Shown here: positions 9,675 through 21,258 of the stretch, one piece after another | Layout: the number at the start of each line of letters is the position of its first letter | Numbering within the stretch: position 1 is the first letter of the stretch | Assembly: GCF_950295315.1 (NCBI RefSeq) | Contig: NC_080166.1 | Span: 99,701,141-99,765,140, forward strand | Length of the DNA: 64,000 bases | Direction of reading: 5' to 3' | Source: Erinaceus europaeus | Taxonomy: Eukaryota > Chordata > Mammalia > Eulipotyphla > Erinaceidae | Made by a program: the position numbers and the translations under genes | Notes under the pieces: model-generated | Told to the model about the DNA's origin: nothing | The model's input: only the letters and a program-made list of their open reading frames with translations | The model's database searches: none

Positions 9675-11319
9675 TTTTCTTTCTTGCCTTTAGGGTTATT
9701 ACTGGGGCTTGATGCCAACACTATGAATACAAGGCTGTTAGTGGCTATTTTTCCTTTTTTTTTAAAAAAAAATATTTATTTATAAAATGGAAACACTGAC
9801 AAGAGCATAGGATAAGAGGGGTGCAATTCCCACCACCAAAGTTCTGTATCCCTATCCCCTCCCCTGCTAGCTTTCCTATTCTTTACCCCCTGGGCGTATG
9901 GACCCAGGGTCATTATGGGGTGCAGAAGGTAGGAGGTCTGGCTTATGTAATTGCTTCCACAATGAACATAGGCGCTGACAGTGGATCCATACTCCCAGCC
10001 TGTCTCTCTCTTTCCCTAGTGGGAGCAGGGCTCTGAGGGAGCAGAGCTCCAGAACACATTGGTAGGGTCATCTGTCGAGGGAAGTCAGGTTGGCATCATG
10101 GTTGCATCTGGAACCTGGTGGCTGAAAAGAGTTAAGATATAAAGCAGAACAAATTGTGGACTAATCATGATCCTAAAGCTTGGAATATTGCAGATGAAGA
10201 TTTGGGGTCTCCATTTTGGAAATATCTAGGAGGTATATTTTAGGTATATTCCAAAGGACCCATGACTTAATTACTTTTTTCCTGAGCCTGACATCTGATA
10301 CTCCGGTGGACCCAGCTTATTGTCTGGGGAGATGATGTCCTGGCTGGAAAAAAAAGGCTAGAAAGCTGGATCAGGGAAGAGAGTAGCTCCCAAATATGGG
10401 AAAAGTGTATGAATATTGTTGACTGTTAATCCCATTGATTTGATCTGGGGCCCATATTCAGCATAGGATCCTATGTAACTTCTACATCCCTGTAGAGGGA
10501 GATGACTAGTGATAATGGAGAGAGGGATCTATTAGAGGTCTAGGCTCATTGTGTTTGTGTTGGAATCCCAGGACTCCCTGACTAGGGACCCAGCTGAGGA
10601 GATGGCCTGATAGTGACTAAAGAGTCATCATTAAAGTATGCCAGTTTCTTGCCCTTATTCAGCTTTTGTAGTCCTTACTTTGCTAAGGTTAGCTTTGAAG
10701 TGACTGAGGGAAGTGTAATAGGAAGTTGGTGAGGAGAGTATCTAAGTAGAGACTATTTCATTAGGTACTTTAAGGTGTCTTTTTAGATCTTTCTACTTGT
10801 TTGCTTCATTTATTTATTCACTGCAAAATATTGTGCACTCTTGGTTTAAGATATATATATATATTTGCCCTAATTTATGGATACATGTGTACATCTGCCC
10901 TATCTCATAGGACCTGGTCTATATCTAGGTTTTAAGGCTTTGTTAGGAAGTGGAACACCCGAAATAGAGTTAAGGAATCCTATGAAAAGAAAGGTCTCAC
11001 CTGAGTAATGTTGCTGAAGGGTTGACATTCCACGCCAGACGTCACATTCGGAAGTGAAGCATGCCGAGGTGGTACTCCTTGCATTGAATAGGTTGAATAG
11101 GTTAGGATCAGCAGGTGGTATGAATTTCCTTTTTATTGGATAGGACAGGGATGAATTGAAAAGGGAGGGGTGATAGAGAGACATCTGCAAACCTGCTTCA
11201 CTGCTTATGAAGTGTCCCCCTTGCAGGTGGGGAACAGGGACTTGACGCCGGATCCTTAGCAGGCTCTTGTGCTTAGTACTATGTGTGCTTAACCGGGTGT
11301 GCCACTGCCCGGCCCCCTA
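9675..11319 (-). mobile_element. Long SINE interrupted by an L1
   Basis: The antisense 3' cassette (GCCTTTAGGGTTATTACTGG...CACTATGAATAC) lies at 9675-9760. The rest of the same SINE, from ATTGGATAGGACAGGG through the core and the head ACCGGGTGTGCCACTGCCCG, resumes at 11124-11319. The gap is exactly filled by the L1 listed next. Confidence 0.88.
9761..11123 (-). mobile_element. Hedgehog L1 3' end, long form, inside a SINE
   Basis: Starts with the reverse-complemented tail (AAAATATTTATTTATAAAAT) and the 3' terminus block, and extends through the long-form blocks GTCTGGGGAGATGATGTCC, CTCCCAAATATGGGAAAAG and AAAGTATGCCAGTTTCTTGC to GGTTAGGATCAGCAGGTGG. The host SINE shows TTTTTCCTTTTT on the left and ATTTCCTTTTT on the right, a plausible TSD. 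Confidence 0.88.
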
Positions 11320-11452
11320 AATGACACAATTTTACATTTAAAGTGTTGGGATTAAAAAAAAAAAAAGGTACTGGAAATTTCTCCAGTGGTCTATAGGCAG
11401 TTAATAATGAAAGCTTTTTAAATAATTATACTTCATGGCTATACTGACTTTT

Positions 11453-11607
11453 CTTTTTTAAAGATTTTGTTTCTTTATTAATGAGAAAGACAGAAGGAGA
11501 GCGAGAAAGAACCAGACATCACTCTGGTACATGTGCTGCCAGGGATTGAACTTGGGATCTCATGCTTGAGAGTCCAATGCTTTATCCACTGTGCCACCTT
11601 CCGAACC
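11453..11607 (-). mobile_element. tRNA-derived SINE, type D
   Basis: Minus-strand reading gives GTGGCACAGTGGATAAAGCA, GAGATCCCAAGTTCAATCCC (B-box), GGCAGCACATGTACCAGAGT, pyrimidine-rich end and tail. Flanked by ACTGACTTTT at 11443-11452 and 11608-11617. Confidence 0.9.
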
Positions 11608-11617
11608 ACTGACTTTT

Positions 11618-11920
11618 TTTTCAAATGTTTATTTATAAGATGGAAATATTGACAAGGCCAGAGGATAAGAGGGGTACAATTCTACACAATTCCAACCACT
11701 AGAACTTCAGATCCAATCCCCTCTCTTGATAGCATACCTATTCTTTATCACTCTGGGAGCCTAGACCCAGGATCATTATAGGGTGCAGAAGGCGGGAGGT
11801 CTGTCTTCTGTAATTACTTCCCTGCTGAACATGGGTGTTGGCAGGTTGAACCATACTCCCAGCCTGCCTTTCTCTTTCCCTATTGGGGCAGGGCTCTGGG
11901 GAAGCGGGGCTCCAGGAAAC
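11618..11920 (-). mobile_element. Hedgehog L1 3' end, about 300 bp
   Basis: Antisense 3' terminus (ATAAGATGGAAATATTGACAA...AGAGGGGTACAATT) through GTAATTACTTCCCTGCTGAA to GGGCTCCAGGAAAC. It abuts the right-hand duplication of the type D SINE and is itself followed by a third copy of TTGACTTTTTTT. Confidence 0.88.
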
Positions 11921-11997
11921 ATTGACTTTTTTTAAAGAAAGGTTATGAAGAATTCCCTCAGCAAATGCCACTAAGGGTAAACACAGAAGAATCAAGT

Positions 11998-12028
11998 GTG
12001 TGTGTGTTGAGTGTGTGTGTGTGTGTTG
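11998..12028. repeat. (TG)n microsatellite
   Basis: TG tract of about 14 units with a GTTGAG interruption. Confidence 0.9.
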
Positions 12029-12220
12029 GGAAAAGATAATGCAGGCACAATCTATGAAAGGAAAGAACATCTATTTGAGAAACAGAAGTTCTGTATACCT
12101 GAAGCCTGAGAGTCATGCAAATGGAAAAGAATTTATAGGTGACTGCCTTTGACCTCTTCTGCACCATCCTGATAGATTATTGAATTAACAATAATAAAGG
12201 GAATTAGATCTCTAAATGTA

Positions 12221-12447
12221 TCATATATATATATATATATTCACAGCTGGGTCTTGCATGTGCATGATTTTAATGCTCTGGGGTACATTTTCGTTCAAGA
12301 TGAGGGAGGGGTCAAAGGAAAAGGAGAGACATTACATTAAAAACTTCTTCTGTTGCCATAACATTTCGCTTGTGTTGCTGCAGTTCAAACCTGAACTGAG
12401 CACTTGACAAAGCACACACCCTGCCCAGTCAAATATCTCTCCAGTCT
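12221..12447 (-). mobile_element. tRNA-derived SINE, type E, with (AT)n tail
   Basis: The minus strand begins GACTGGAGAGATATTTGACT and continues with the AGTTCAGGTTTGAACTGC box region and a pyrimidine stretch. It ends in an (AT)n tract at 12222-12240 that occupies the tail position. Same family as 8070-8272. Confidence 0.7.
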
Positions 12448-14680
12448 TGAATATTTTTCCTTTTTTTTAATAAGGAAGACAGTAAAATAAGGATAATAAT
12501 TCTCATTTATTTACATTACTGCGATAGTGTGTTATAGACTTCTGTGAAAAACAAAAAGGAATACATTTATTTTCTAATGACTCAGCTTTCAGACTTAAAA
12601 AACATTTTTTTTTTTTTTTAGTAAGAATACAACAAATCCCTCCAAATTCCCATTTGGCTAATTGTTAGTGAAGCTAGCTCTATGGGAAGTCATAAATTTC
12701 CAGGAGAAGGCTAATGAAAACTCAATTCTGAGAGTTCTAATTTGAAGCCATATGTTCCTTACCTGAGATCTGAAGGAAAGGATCATGATTTTTGTAGATT
12801 TTTTGATAATATAAAGGTGGGGAAATTGGGAAAGTGAGCTTTTAGATAGCAAACTATGCTATAGGCTACCTTACAGTTTGGAAGTCATTTATCTTATCCC
12901 TAGCCAAGAAGGGGTGTGTTTCAATAATTAATACTTTTTTATTGAATCTTTTATGTCTTGAGGCTATAAATCACAGATATTCTGCTATGATTTGTATCAA
13001 AATTTTGAAAAGAAATGAAAAATATGTAGATATTACCAATGAACATTTAACAACCCTCCAACAGATATTATTTTCAGTTTTCCTTAAAGTGAATTGCAAA
13101 TATTGAAAACTGTCTCTCTCTTTCTCCTGTTGTGGCTTTGCCTAAACTCGATTATTTTGCAAATCCTTAATTATTCATCAAAATTCCAACTGAGCGAGGT
13201 ACATTGATCCACTTAGAGCTAATGGAGATGCTGAGAAGGGCAAGGTTACAGTCAGTGGTGTAGGAAAATGGTGAAAAGGGGCAAAAGAGTGCTTATTGGA
13301 AATAAAGTGACCAGAGAAGTACAGCAAACAGAAGACAGAAAGGAATCAACTGTAAGGGGGCACAGAAAACTCAGCATTTACACAGGCAATCTTAGTATTG
13401 ATTTACAACTGCAGCTTTCATGTCTTTAATCTATGTTTGTTTGCTTCTAATTGATTTATTTTTGCCATTCATCTGTTCCATGATTGGGGGGGGGGGGTTG
13501 TCTCCTTAAAAGATATTAACATCTGCCTTTGCTGTTCTGCTTGGTTAGGCATATACTGCTAAAAACAGAAACAAAAACAAAAACAAAACAGGACATGATA
13601 ATGAAAGACAGGAAAACACTATACAGGTTTACTGGAAAAATGTATAGTGTTGTAAAAATAAGAGATGAGGATGTGAAAACAGAATGTGTTGTACGTGTGT
13701 GTGGTCAGCCTCTTGTGTTGCACCAGAGTGACTACTTTGCAATTGTTCATTCCAGTTAACCTTCCACAATAATGTCATCAGTGTGCCTGCTCTCACTATA
13801 TTTTCATTTTTAAAATATTCTTTCTTTTGAAGTATTTAAAGTATTCGCTTCTTTTGTTCCTTAGAGAAAAAAAACTTTCAGAAAAAAACAAACAAATAAA
13901 TATTAGATTGGAATTGAATGCTTAAAGTAAATGAAATAAAACTGTATCCAAATACATGTTTAAATACTCATGTCTTGATATAAAAAAACTTCTATAGCAC
14001 AATAATTCAAGAGATTCCATTTGTCCTCATCTTGCTGAAAAAATATACATATTACTCCTGGCTACACTGAGCTTTCTAGACATTTTTATTATCCTGTATC
14101 TGCCAGCTTTCCCCTTTGCCATTACTTATTTAAAACACACAAGCAAGCAATTTAGAACAGTTGAAAAAAAAAGGGATATTTGTGAAAACTCCAATCATGC
14201 GATTGTTAACCACTCAGATGAAAGGGTAGATATCACAAAGATTTGGGACTGTACGTATTCAGCCCAGAGGAGTTTTATTTAAATTTTGAAACTTTGAATG
14301 GCCTGGTTTTCTCATTTTTACTTGTGTTGGTTTCAGTCCTGCATGTTACTTCCAATGTTTACACATCTTCACCTTTCACTCACAGTCCTGATAAGAGGAA
14401 CTGCATTTCTTTGGAGATGGAAGCAATCTAGATAGTGGTTAAAAGGAAGTGTTGATGATCACATAGCTGCAGGGGAGATGCCTGCAATTTTTAATGACTG
14501 GCCTGCAAAGAATCAGAAGCACAATTTATAAAATCGATGAGCTTCCTACCTCTTGCTCCATCACATTTTAAATCAAAGAACACAAAGATTTTTAAAAGAG
14601 GGAACATTGGCTGAGTGTGAACTGCTGTCCCTGAAATCAATCTACTCTACCAGAGGACACTTCCCTTCCAGCTTTGAGTG

Positions 14681-14682
<2 letters not shown>
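12448..14682. other. Repeat-poor unique sequence
   Basis: About 2.2 kb with only low-complexity islands: a T-run (12606-12620), a G-run (13486-13498), and AAAAC repeats (13560-13595). No gene model can be supported. The best frame is 76 codons. Confidence 0.5.

Positions 14683-14722
<40 letters not shown>
14683..14722. repeat. (TG)n microsatellite
   Basis: About 19 uninterrupted GT units. The 119-codon frame crossing it gets its (CV)n run from this tract. Confidence 0.95.
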
Positions 14723-14724
<2 letters not shown>

Positions 14725-17700
14725 ATTTTTGGTGTTTATACTCTTTTTTGCCACTCTTTTTTGGCAGACCCTTTTCAAGTATTTGGATGACTTTGCTTGT
14801 GCATTCAGAAAGGGAAAGACCTTTTTTACCTTTTTACTTGTGGGTAGTAAAATCATTCCAAATAGATAGTCAGGATCTTGTTTTGCTAGAGGTTAAAGGT
14901 CATGACAAGTGAATGACTCCAGAGGCCTTGAGGTCAAAGGTACAACTGGAATCCCACAACCTCCACTGGGCTTTTCACATAACAAAGAAGAGCATGCTTT
15001 CTGTGATAAAGGCATATTCACTTTTATCTCTTGAAAAATTATTCTGAAATGATTCTGCCCATGATTATTTTCCCTCCTTGAAATCAAGTGGCATGAAATA
15101 GGCTTTTATACAAATTGAATGTCTCCTTAGCCTTTTATTAATATTCTATATTGGCAACTCAGAGTAGGAAGAACTAACAGAGATTAATAAGTGTTTTTAA
15201 ATGGAAAAATAAGCACACTTTTAGAAAATCCAAATCCAAATAAAAGATGTACATTAATCTTCTTGTTGTTTTCTTTTTTCAGTCCCTTGTATATTTATTG
15301 ACTCTAGGTAGAGCTTTGTTTTTCTAGAAAAAAATAACTAAGAAAGAGCATCTGTGTTGTTTGTGCTTTCCAGTTGAGATATAACTTTATGATGAGTTCT
15401 ATTTTTTTTTTTAATGCTAACTTCTTAATACAGGTCCAAAGCAAGTTTGTGTGACAGGAACTATTCTGGTATTATAATACTTTTACAAAATTTAAAACAA
15501 GCAAACTCAATGATGCTAGACGAAAAATTAAATCAGAATGTCTGTGTAAGATACCCCAATATGGTATATATGTTAGTAGCTGTAGCTCTGTCTATGCCAT
15601 TTGAAAAATGTGGAACCGTACTTTTCAACTTCATTGGTTTCTAACCTCTCATGAGCACTTAATTCCTCATAGAGAAGGAAATAGTCACGTTGTAGAATCC
15701 TGTGGCCCATGAAGGGTAATTGGATAACATCTTTTGAAAGATTTACAAGGCTGCCAAGGATTTTGCCAGCTTTAAACCTGATTGATTCAGTGTGAAAAGA
15801 TCTGAACAATTCTGACCTAAAAGTTTAAAGACAGACCTTTCCTGTGAAAGTATAATTTAGAGCCTATAATAAAATTGCATTGGAAAGCACCACTTTGAAA
15901 AACACAGCCACAAATTGCAAAATTTTGCATTATGTTAAAGGACATTTTTATCCTCTTGAGTTTTTAAAAGAGCCTTAATTCTCTGCCAGAGAGTTTAATA
16001 ATAAACTACTTTGTCTATTTGTTTTTACTTTCCCCATTCCACCAAAAAGTTCCTAAACAAAGACAACTACTTTGCCTCCCTAATCAAAAAGTTTGGCTTA
16101 TTAGTTATAAACATAGATGGAATTTATACAAATGTTTTCTTATTAGGTAAAGTAAAGAAAAGCAAAATTCTCTTTATCTTTAACAGAGAAGACCAAACAG
16201 ACTTATTGCTAATTTTAATTTTTCGAGGTTCTCATTCTCATCATATATTAATACCCATTTTGACAAAATATATATACTTATAATTAGTACAATATAGTGT
16301 GGGTAGGATCATATGCTTATGATGACTCAGACAGATTAATGATTAAACATCTTCAAGCTAATTACTCCAGAACATAAATAATTTATCCAAGTCCACAAGT
16401 CTATCATCTATTTTAACCTCTTTCTTCTATGGTTCAATTTAGAAGAGGCAGGTTTAAGAACACATAAAAATTCCAAGTGAACAAAGTAAAATGCATACAT
16501 CTTTTATTTTCCCCTTAGAATCAGGGATAAATTGAGACTGTGTAGTATTTAGACAGAAGTCTGTCTTTAAACAATACTCCCTTTATGGCGAGTTCACTAA
16601 CTTTTGTGTTCCCTCCTCAAATATCAGTTTGAAGGAGTTTGAGGAAAATGCCATGCACCCACTTACCTGTGATTTCAGCAGTCTGCCATTTGCCTTTTTA
16701 CTCTTTCATCATCTGAGTAAGTCTGAGCTGCTTAAAATCAGAATCTTGATTTAGGGATAATTTAGGGATACCTTTGTCCCTATCTACAGATTTACAAGTG
16801 ACCAGAAGTAAGTGGTTTTTATGTAGATTTGTGGGAATACTGACTTTTCAAGAAACTGAAAACCTGCCCATCTCCCATCGTTTAAAAAGACAAAGCCGAT
16901 GGAATTGTGATGCTGAGTCAAGTAAGAAATATATACAGGAGGAAAAACTTACTGTATTTACTATTGACTGTAAAACAATAATCCCCAAATTAATAAAAAA
17001 TATAAAGCAGAACAAATTGTTTGATAGTCAGGAACTTAAAGGCAAGAATAGAGCAGATGAGGAAAAATAAAAAAAGAAAGAAGTACAGGAGGTGTTGTCT
17101 TCCATGTAAACTAGTTTATACTGAGAAAAGGTATACAGAAAGGGAGAGGAGAGTAACATCCTGGAATCTCATGTTTCTTTCCCAAGGAATTCTGTAAGTT
17201 ACTCGAGGTTTCCACTGCCTGTCTGTCACCTTCAACTGAAACTAAGTGTTGAGGTAATTTAGCTGGCCACCTGGAAATTTTCCTTGTTTTGTGAAATAGA
17301 ATAGTTCCTCACTTGCTGAAGCTATCAAAAGTCAAATATATTCCACTGTATCCATTTCCAGTTGACCTTTAGCAGTTTCGGCAGGATATGTTATTTTGTT
17401 GGTCTACAACATTTCTCAAACCTGGCATGGTCCCCAGAAACTCTTTAGAAAGTTCCAGTCCGTTAAGCTGAAAATTGTTAGCTACTGGAAAAATCCGCAA
17501 GAGTGAATTAAAAGATGGATTAAGAATTGGGCATAAATATATATTTATGTATATGTGTATATATAATATATGTTCAAATCACAGTAAATACCTTTTTTTT
17601 TAAACTACAAGTCATGCTACAGTAGTCTTTAAATGATTTTTTTTCACAGTACTGGTTTTGAGTTCTGGTGCCACCTGGTGGAAAAGGTGGGGAGAGATGA

Positions 17701-17923
17701 TGCAAGAGTCCTGACTTGAGTTACCATTTAGATCATGACTATTACTTGAGAAATCTTTAATTCACTTTTCAGAATCTTTTTTTCTTCAAATCCTAAGACT
17801 TTTATGTTGACATACTTTTGAAGCTCCCCATAAGTTAATGAATTGGGATCAAGTTCTAATTTTTCTGATGTCCAAGTTGCTCAATTTGATTCTAATCCTC
17901 CTTTGTAGCTTTACTTACAAGAT
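14723..17923. other. Longest repeat-poor stretch of the window
   Basis: Roughly 3.2 kb with no interspersed repeat that I recognise. Only AT-rich low complexity occurs near 17535-17575. No coding exon is supported. It contains the CTCF-like site listed next. Confidence 0.5.
17668..17681 (-). promoter_or_regulatory. CTCF-like binding motif
   Basis: The minus strand reads CCACCAGGTGGCAC, which fits the published core consensus CCASYAGRKGGCRS at all 14 positions. It lies in unique sequence, not in a SINE. A motif match alone does not show binding. Confidence 0.5.
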
Positions 17924-17935
17924 TTTTCGTGGACT

Positions 17936-18213
17936 TTTTTTTTTTTTTTAATACTTATTTATTTATTCCCTTCTGTTGCCCTTGTTTTACTGTTGTTGTT
18001 ATTGCTGTCGTTGTTGGATAGGACAGAGAGAAATGGAGAGAGGAGGGGAAGATAGAGAGGGGGAGAAAAAGATAGACACCTGCAGAGGGGCTTTACACCT
18101 TGTGAAGCGACCCCCCTGCAGGTGGGGAGCTGGGGGCTTGAACGGAGATCCTTATGCCAGTCCTTGTGCTTTGCGCCAGGTGCGATTAACCCGCTGCACT
18201 ACCGTCTGACTCC
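17936..18213 (-). mobile_element. Long SINE without 3' cassette
   Basis: Antisense: T-run and AATACTTATTTATTTATTCCC tail, GTTGTTGTTATTGCTGTCG linker, GGATAGGACAGAGAGAAATG, core CACCTGCAGAGG, head ACCCGCTGCACTACCGTC. Flanks TTTTCGTGGACTT (17924-17936) and TTTTGTAGACTT (18216-18227) are a TSD with small differences. Confidence 0.92.
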
Positions 18214-18504
18214 CATTTTGTAGACTTCTATAACATTCAGGCTGAAATACTCCTATCTGACTTCTTCACCTTTGTTCATGCTACAATCCCAGCCCGAAAA
18301 ACTAGTTTGGAAAGACTTTGTGGTTAGGTTGAATGTCTTTACTTCTTGTGCCTCTCATAAAATTCTCTTATTGAACAACTCTAGGGCCAGTGAATTCAAC
18401 CTGATCGGAGATGATTTGTTATATTTACAATTATTTCTGGTAGGAGGTATGTTCTTGCACTGGACATGTAGCTCCGGTCTCAGAGCAGGATGAGAGATTC
18501 CTAT

Positions 18505-18665
18505 AGGTCACTCAGTTTATAGAATTTCTAATACTCTGGGTTCAAATTCTAGCTTTACAACTTTCTAGCTGGGTGACATGGGACATATGACAAATTTTCC
18601 AAGTCTCCCTTTCTTTATCATCAAGTCAGGAATGTCAAAAGTGAAATTCTTGACTTGTAAGTCTT
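18505..18665 (+). mobile_element. MIR SINE (ancient)
   Basis: CTCTGGGTTCAAATTCTAGC, then TTTCTAGCTGGGTGACATGG and CAAGTCTCCCTTTCTTTATC, follow the MIR CORE order (GGGTTCAAATCCCGGCTC, CTAGCTGTGTGACCTTGGG, CCTCAGTTTCCTCATC). Confidence 0.7.
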
Positions 18666-20050
18666 ATTATACTTTTAAAATAGCCACAGTTCACAATGCA
18701 TGTAAAGGAAATATAAATCATGATTTTTGTGTTGTCTGTTTATGATTAGATCTTGGAATCATACAATATTCTCATTGTGAATACTTTTGAACTATGTTTC
18801 CAGTTTGCAATGTCCAGATGCTTAAATACAGTGTTTTATAAATGGCTTTAACATCAATGACCATGGGATATTTGTACCTTGTTATATGAATATTATCAAG
18901 CAATTACTTCAAAAAATCCATTGCAGATATAGTATGAATTGTTGATTTTCAAAGTGGTTTTGTTAACTAGGGTTTTGAAATGATCACTTCTGAAATGTTA
19001 TTTTGATTTAAGAACTATAATACTTATTCAATGTCTGCAGTGCTTTATTTGTATGTTCTCATTTAATCCTCATAGCTGCCATTTTACTGGAGAGAAAAAT
19101 GAAGTGCAGTTGATGTGAGTCCAGGCAACTTGAGGATAAAGTTCATGCTCTTAATCTTTTCATTCCCTCCTTGTCATTAACTTAAGCATTCTTTTTTTTT
19201 TTTTTTTTGGTTAAAAGTGTCTGTGAAGCATGAGTCTATAATAGGAAGGAGAAAAAACTAGCTAGTTTGAAGAAAAAATAAATTGAAATGGAAAGAAATT
19301 AATTTCTCTTAATGTGACTAAAGGATGATCTAAATACTTATGGGTGGTGATTTTAAGAGTGAAAATTTACAGGAAAAATTCTTTTCTTTACAGTTTATCA
19401 TGGTATGTATCCTGGCTTTAAACAAGTTCATATTTACATTTTTTTGTTTTATTCTAAGACTTCTTGTTTTTTACCTAAACCACCAATCTACTAGGTAAAA
19501 ATGTGTCATGACTATTCTGACAGCCCCATAGTATATCTTATTATAAACATGTGTATTTACTTCCTATTTTTCTGTCTTTATGTCTGTCTATTATCTAATC
19601 TATCATCTATTATGTATTTCTATCAGAATTATTGTCTTAGCCTTCTTCATTCCTTTATATGTCTCTTGGTTGTCCACTGGGAAGGGAGTATGATCAGCAA
19701 ATAGACCTGCAACTAGAGGCCTTTAATTCACATCTATAACCTAACTGGCTGTTTGTACCTCAGTTTATTTTATCTGTAATAAAAAACTGCAGCAAAACCT
19801 AATGGGTGTGCTACTAGAAATAATAGACTGTTAATAGTACCTATTAAATGGAAATGCTGTAGAGCTGGAACTTTCTATCTTGTTTATTTGCTGACAATAC
19901 AATTTAATTTAGCTCATGAGGGGGTTAGTTAAATTCCAGTCTTCTCTCACTTTAAGTCCATAAGCAAGAACTCAGGGCTGTAGATATGCTACAGTGGTAT
20001 GGTACTTGTCTTATATGTATCAGATTCTGAATTCAATGCAAATCACCTCT
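18666..20050. other. Mostly unique sequence with T-rich islands
   Basis: Contains one MIR (listed next), a T-run at 19192-19208 and possible MIR debris near 19738-19800. Nothing gene-like. Confidence 0.45.
19045..19165 (-). mobile_element. MIR SINE (ancient), weak
   Basis: TTCTCATTTAATCCTCATAG, CATTTTACTGGAGAGAAAAAT and CATGCTCTTAATCTTTT match the reverse-complement order of MIR (TTTAATCCTCACAAC, CATTTTACAGATGAGGAAA, GTGCTCTTAACC). Diverged. Confidence 0.5.
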
Positions 20051-20080
20051 AAATGAATGAATGAATGAATGAATGAATGA
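20051..20080. repeat. (GAAT)n microsatellite
   Basis: About seven ATGA units. It produces the SFIHSFIHSF run in an antisense open frame. Confidence 0.95.
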
Positions 20081-20212
20081 GTAAACGAAAAAGTTAAGAC
20101 TCAGTGTAAGTCGTGTGTAGGTTAACCTACATTCTCTTTTCTCAATCACAGACTGCCATTCTTGCAAAAACATCTTCCCTTCCAAAGTTTGATAACCTTG
20201 AGGGAGACTGAA

Positions 20213-20248
<36 letters not shown>
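20213..20248. repeat. (GA)n microsatellite
   Basis: About 17 GA units. Confidence 0.95.
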
Positions 20249-20602
20249 CCTAACACCATTAAGTAAGTGAAAAATCATTGCTGTAATATGCAGTGGAAGA
20301 TGTGATCTCATCATTGTATAAGATGAGTAGATCCGTGAAAGGATTTTCAAATGCAGTTTATTTTCTCTGGTTACAACCATGGATATAATTATTTTTATGT
20401 GGATATGAGACTTATATGTGGAATGTTTATCTTTGTTTTCTTTTAGACCAATCAGAAATTAACTGTTCTTTACCATTATAAGGTTTCTTAAAACACAGAA
20501 GACAGAAACTCTAATGAATAACCCTTGTTTTTATTTTGCTGCCAGGGTTTTCACTAGGCAAGATCTTCTCTGTACATTTTCCCATTTCTGGCAGACTCTT
20601 TT

Positions 20603-20781
20603 AAAAATATATATTTATTTTTTCTTTTATCATGTTATTGGTAGGTTAATGGTTTGCAATACAGTTGTTGACAGATAGGTATAATTTCTCATCTCCCCAT
20701 GATAGGTGTCTGCAAAACACTCTTACCCCCAACTTAGGTCCTTTTCAACCATCATTCACCAGGCCCCAGAGCCTTCCCCTG
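20603..20781 (-). mobile_element. L1 3' end fragment
   Basis: Antisense A-rich end (TTAAAAATATATATTTATTT), TTAATGGTTTGCAATACAG, TCTCATCTCCCCATGATAGG, AGGCCCCAGAGCC. Consistent with an older L1 3' UTR subfamily. The poly(T) at 20779-20800 belongs to the next SINE. Confidence 0.5.
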
Positions 20782-21032
20782 TTTTTTTTTTTTTTTTTTT
20801 AATATTCACTGCCACCATGGTTATCTCTAAGGATCAGTGCTTCTACAGTGATTCCACTGTTCATGGCGACAGTTTTTATTTTATTATTTTATTTTTTGAT
20901 AGAGACAGAAATTGTGAAGGAAGGGGAGACAGAAAAACACCTGCGTCATTGCTGTACTGCTCTCAACACCACCCTTGCAGATTGGGAGCTTGAATCCAAG
21001 TTCTTGTGCATGGTAAATGGGTGTGCCACTGC
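20782..21032 (-). mobile_element. tRNA-derived SINE with degenerate 3' cassette
   Basis: T-run, antisense cassette (CACTGCCACCATGGTTATCTC ... GATTCCACTGTTCATGG), GATAGAGACAGAAATTG, CTTGCAGATTGGGAGCTTGA, ending in the head GGTGTGCCACTGCC. Confidence 0.75.
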
Positions 21033-21045
21033 CTTTTATTAATTC

Positions 21046-21258
21046 TTCTTCATCTTATTATTATTATTTTAGTTAGACAATGAGAGACAGAGAGGACAAG
21101 AGAGTCAGCAAAAGAAGGAAAGGAAAGAAACCAAAACAGTATACCACTGCTCAAGAAGCTTCTCTTTTGCAGATGTTTCTATATGATGGCTGGGGGATTG
21201 ACCTTGGGTACTCACATGATAGTATGTACTCTATTGGATGAGCTATCTCATGGACCTC
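21046..21258 (-). mobile_element. Old tRNA-derived SINE
   Basis: (TTA)n tail, AATGAGAGACAGAGAGGACA, GGATTGACCTTGGGTACTCA (antisense B-box), ending GATGAGCTATCTCATGGACC. Diverged, no clear TSD. Confidence 0.55.

Noticed and set aside
14553..14912. 119-codon frame with (CV)n repeat
   Set aside because: The frame is kept open by the (TG)n microsatellite.
16774..17070. Possible exon (acceptor near 16789, donor GTAAGA near 16920)
   Set aside because: Only weak splice signals and an ordinary AT-rich frame. Kept as a minor remark under the repeat-poor segment, not as a feature.
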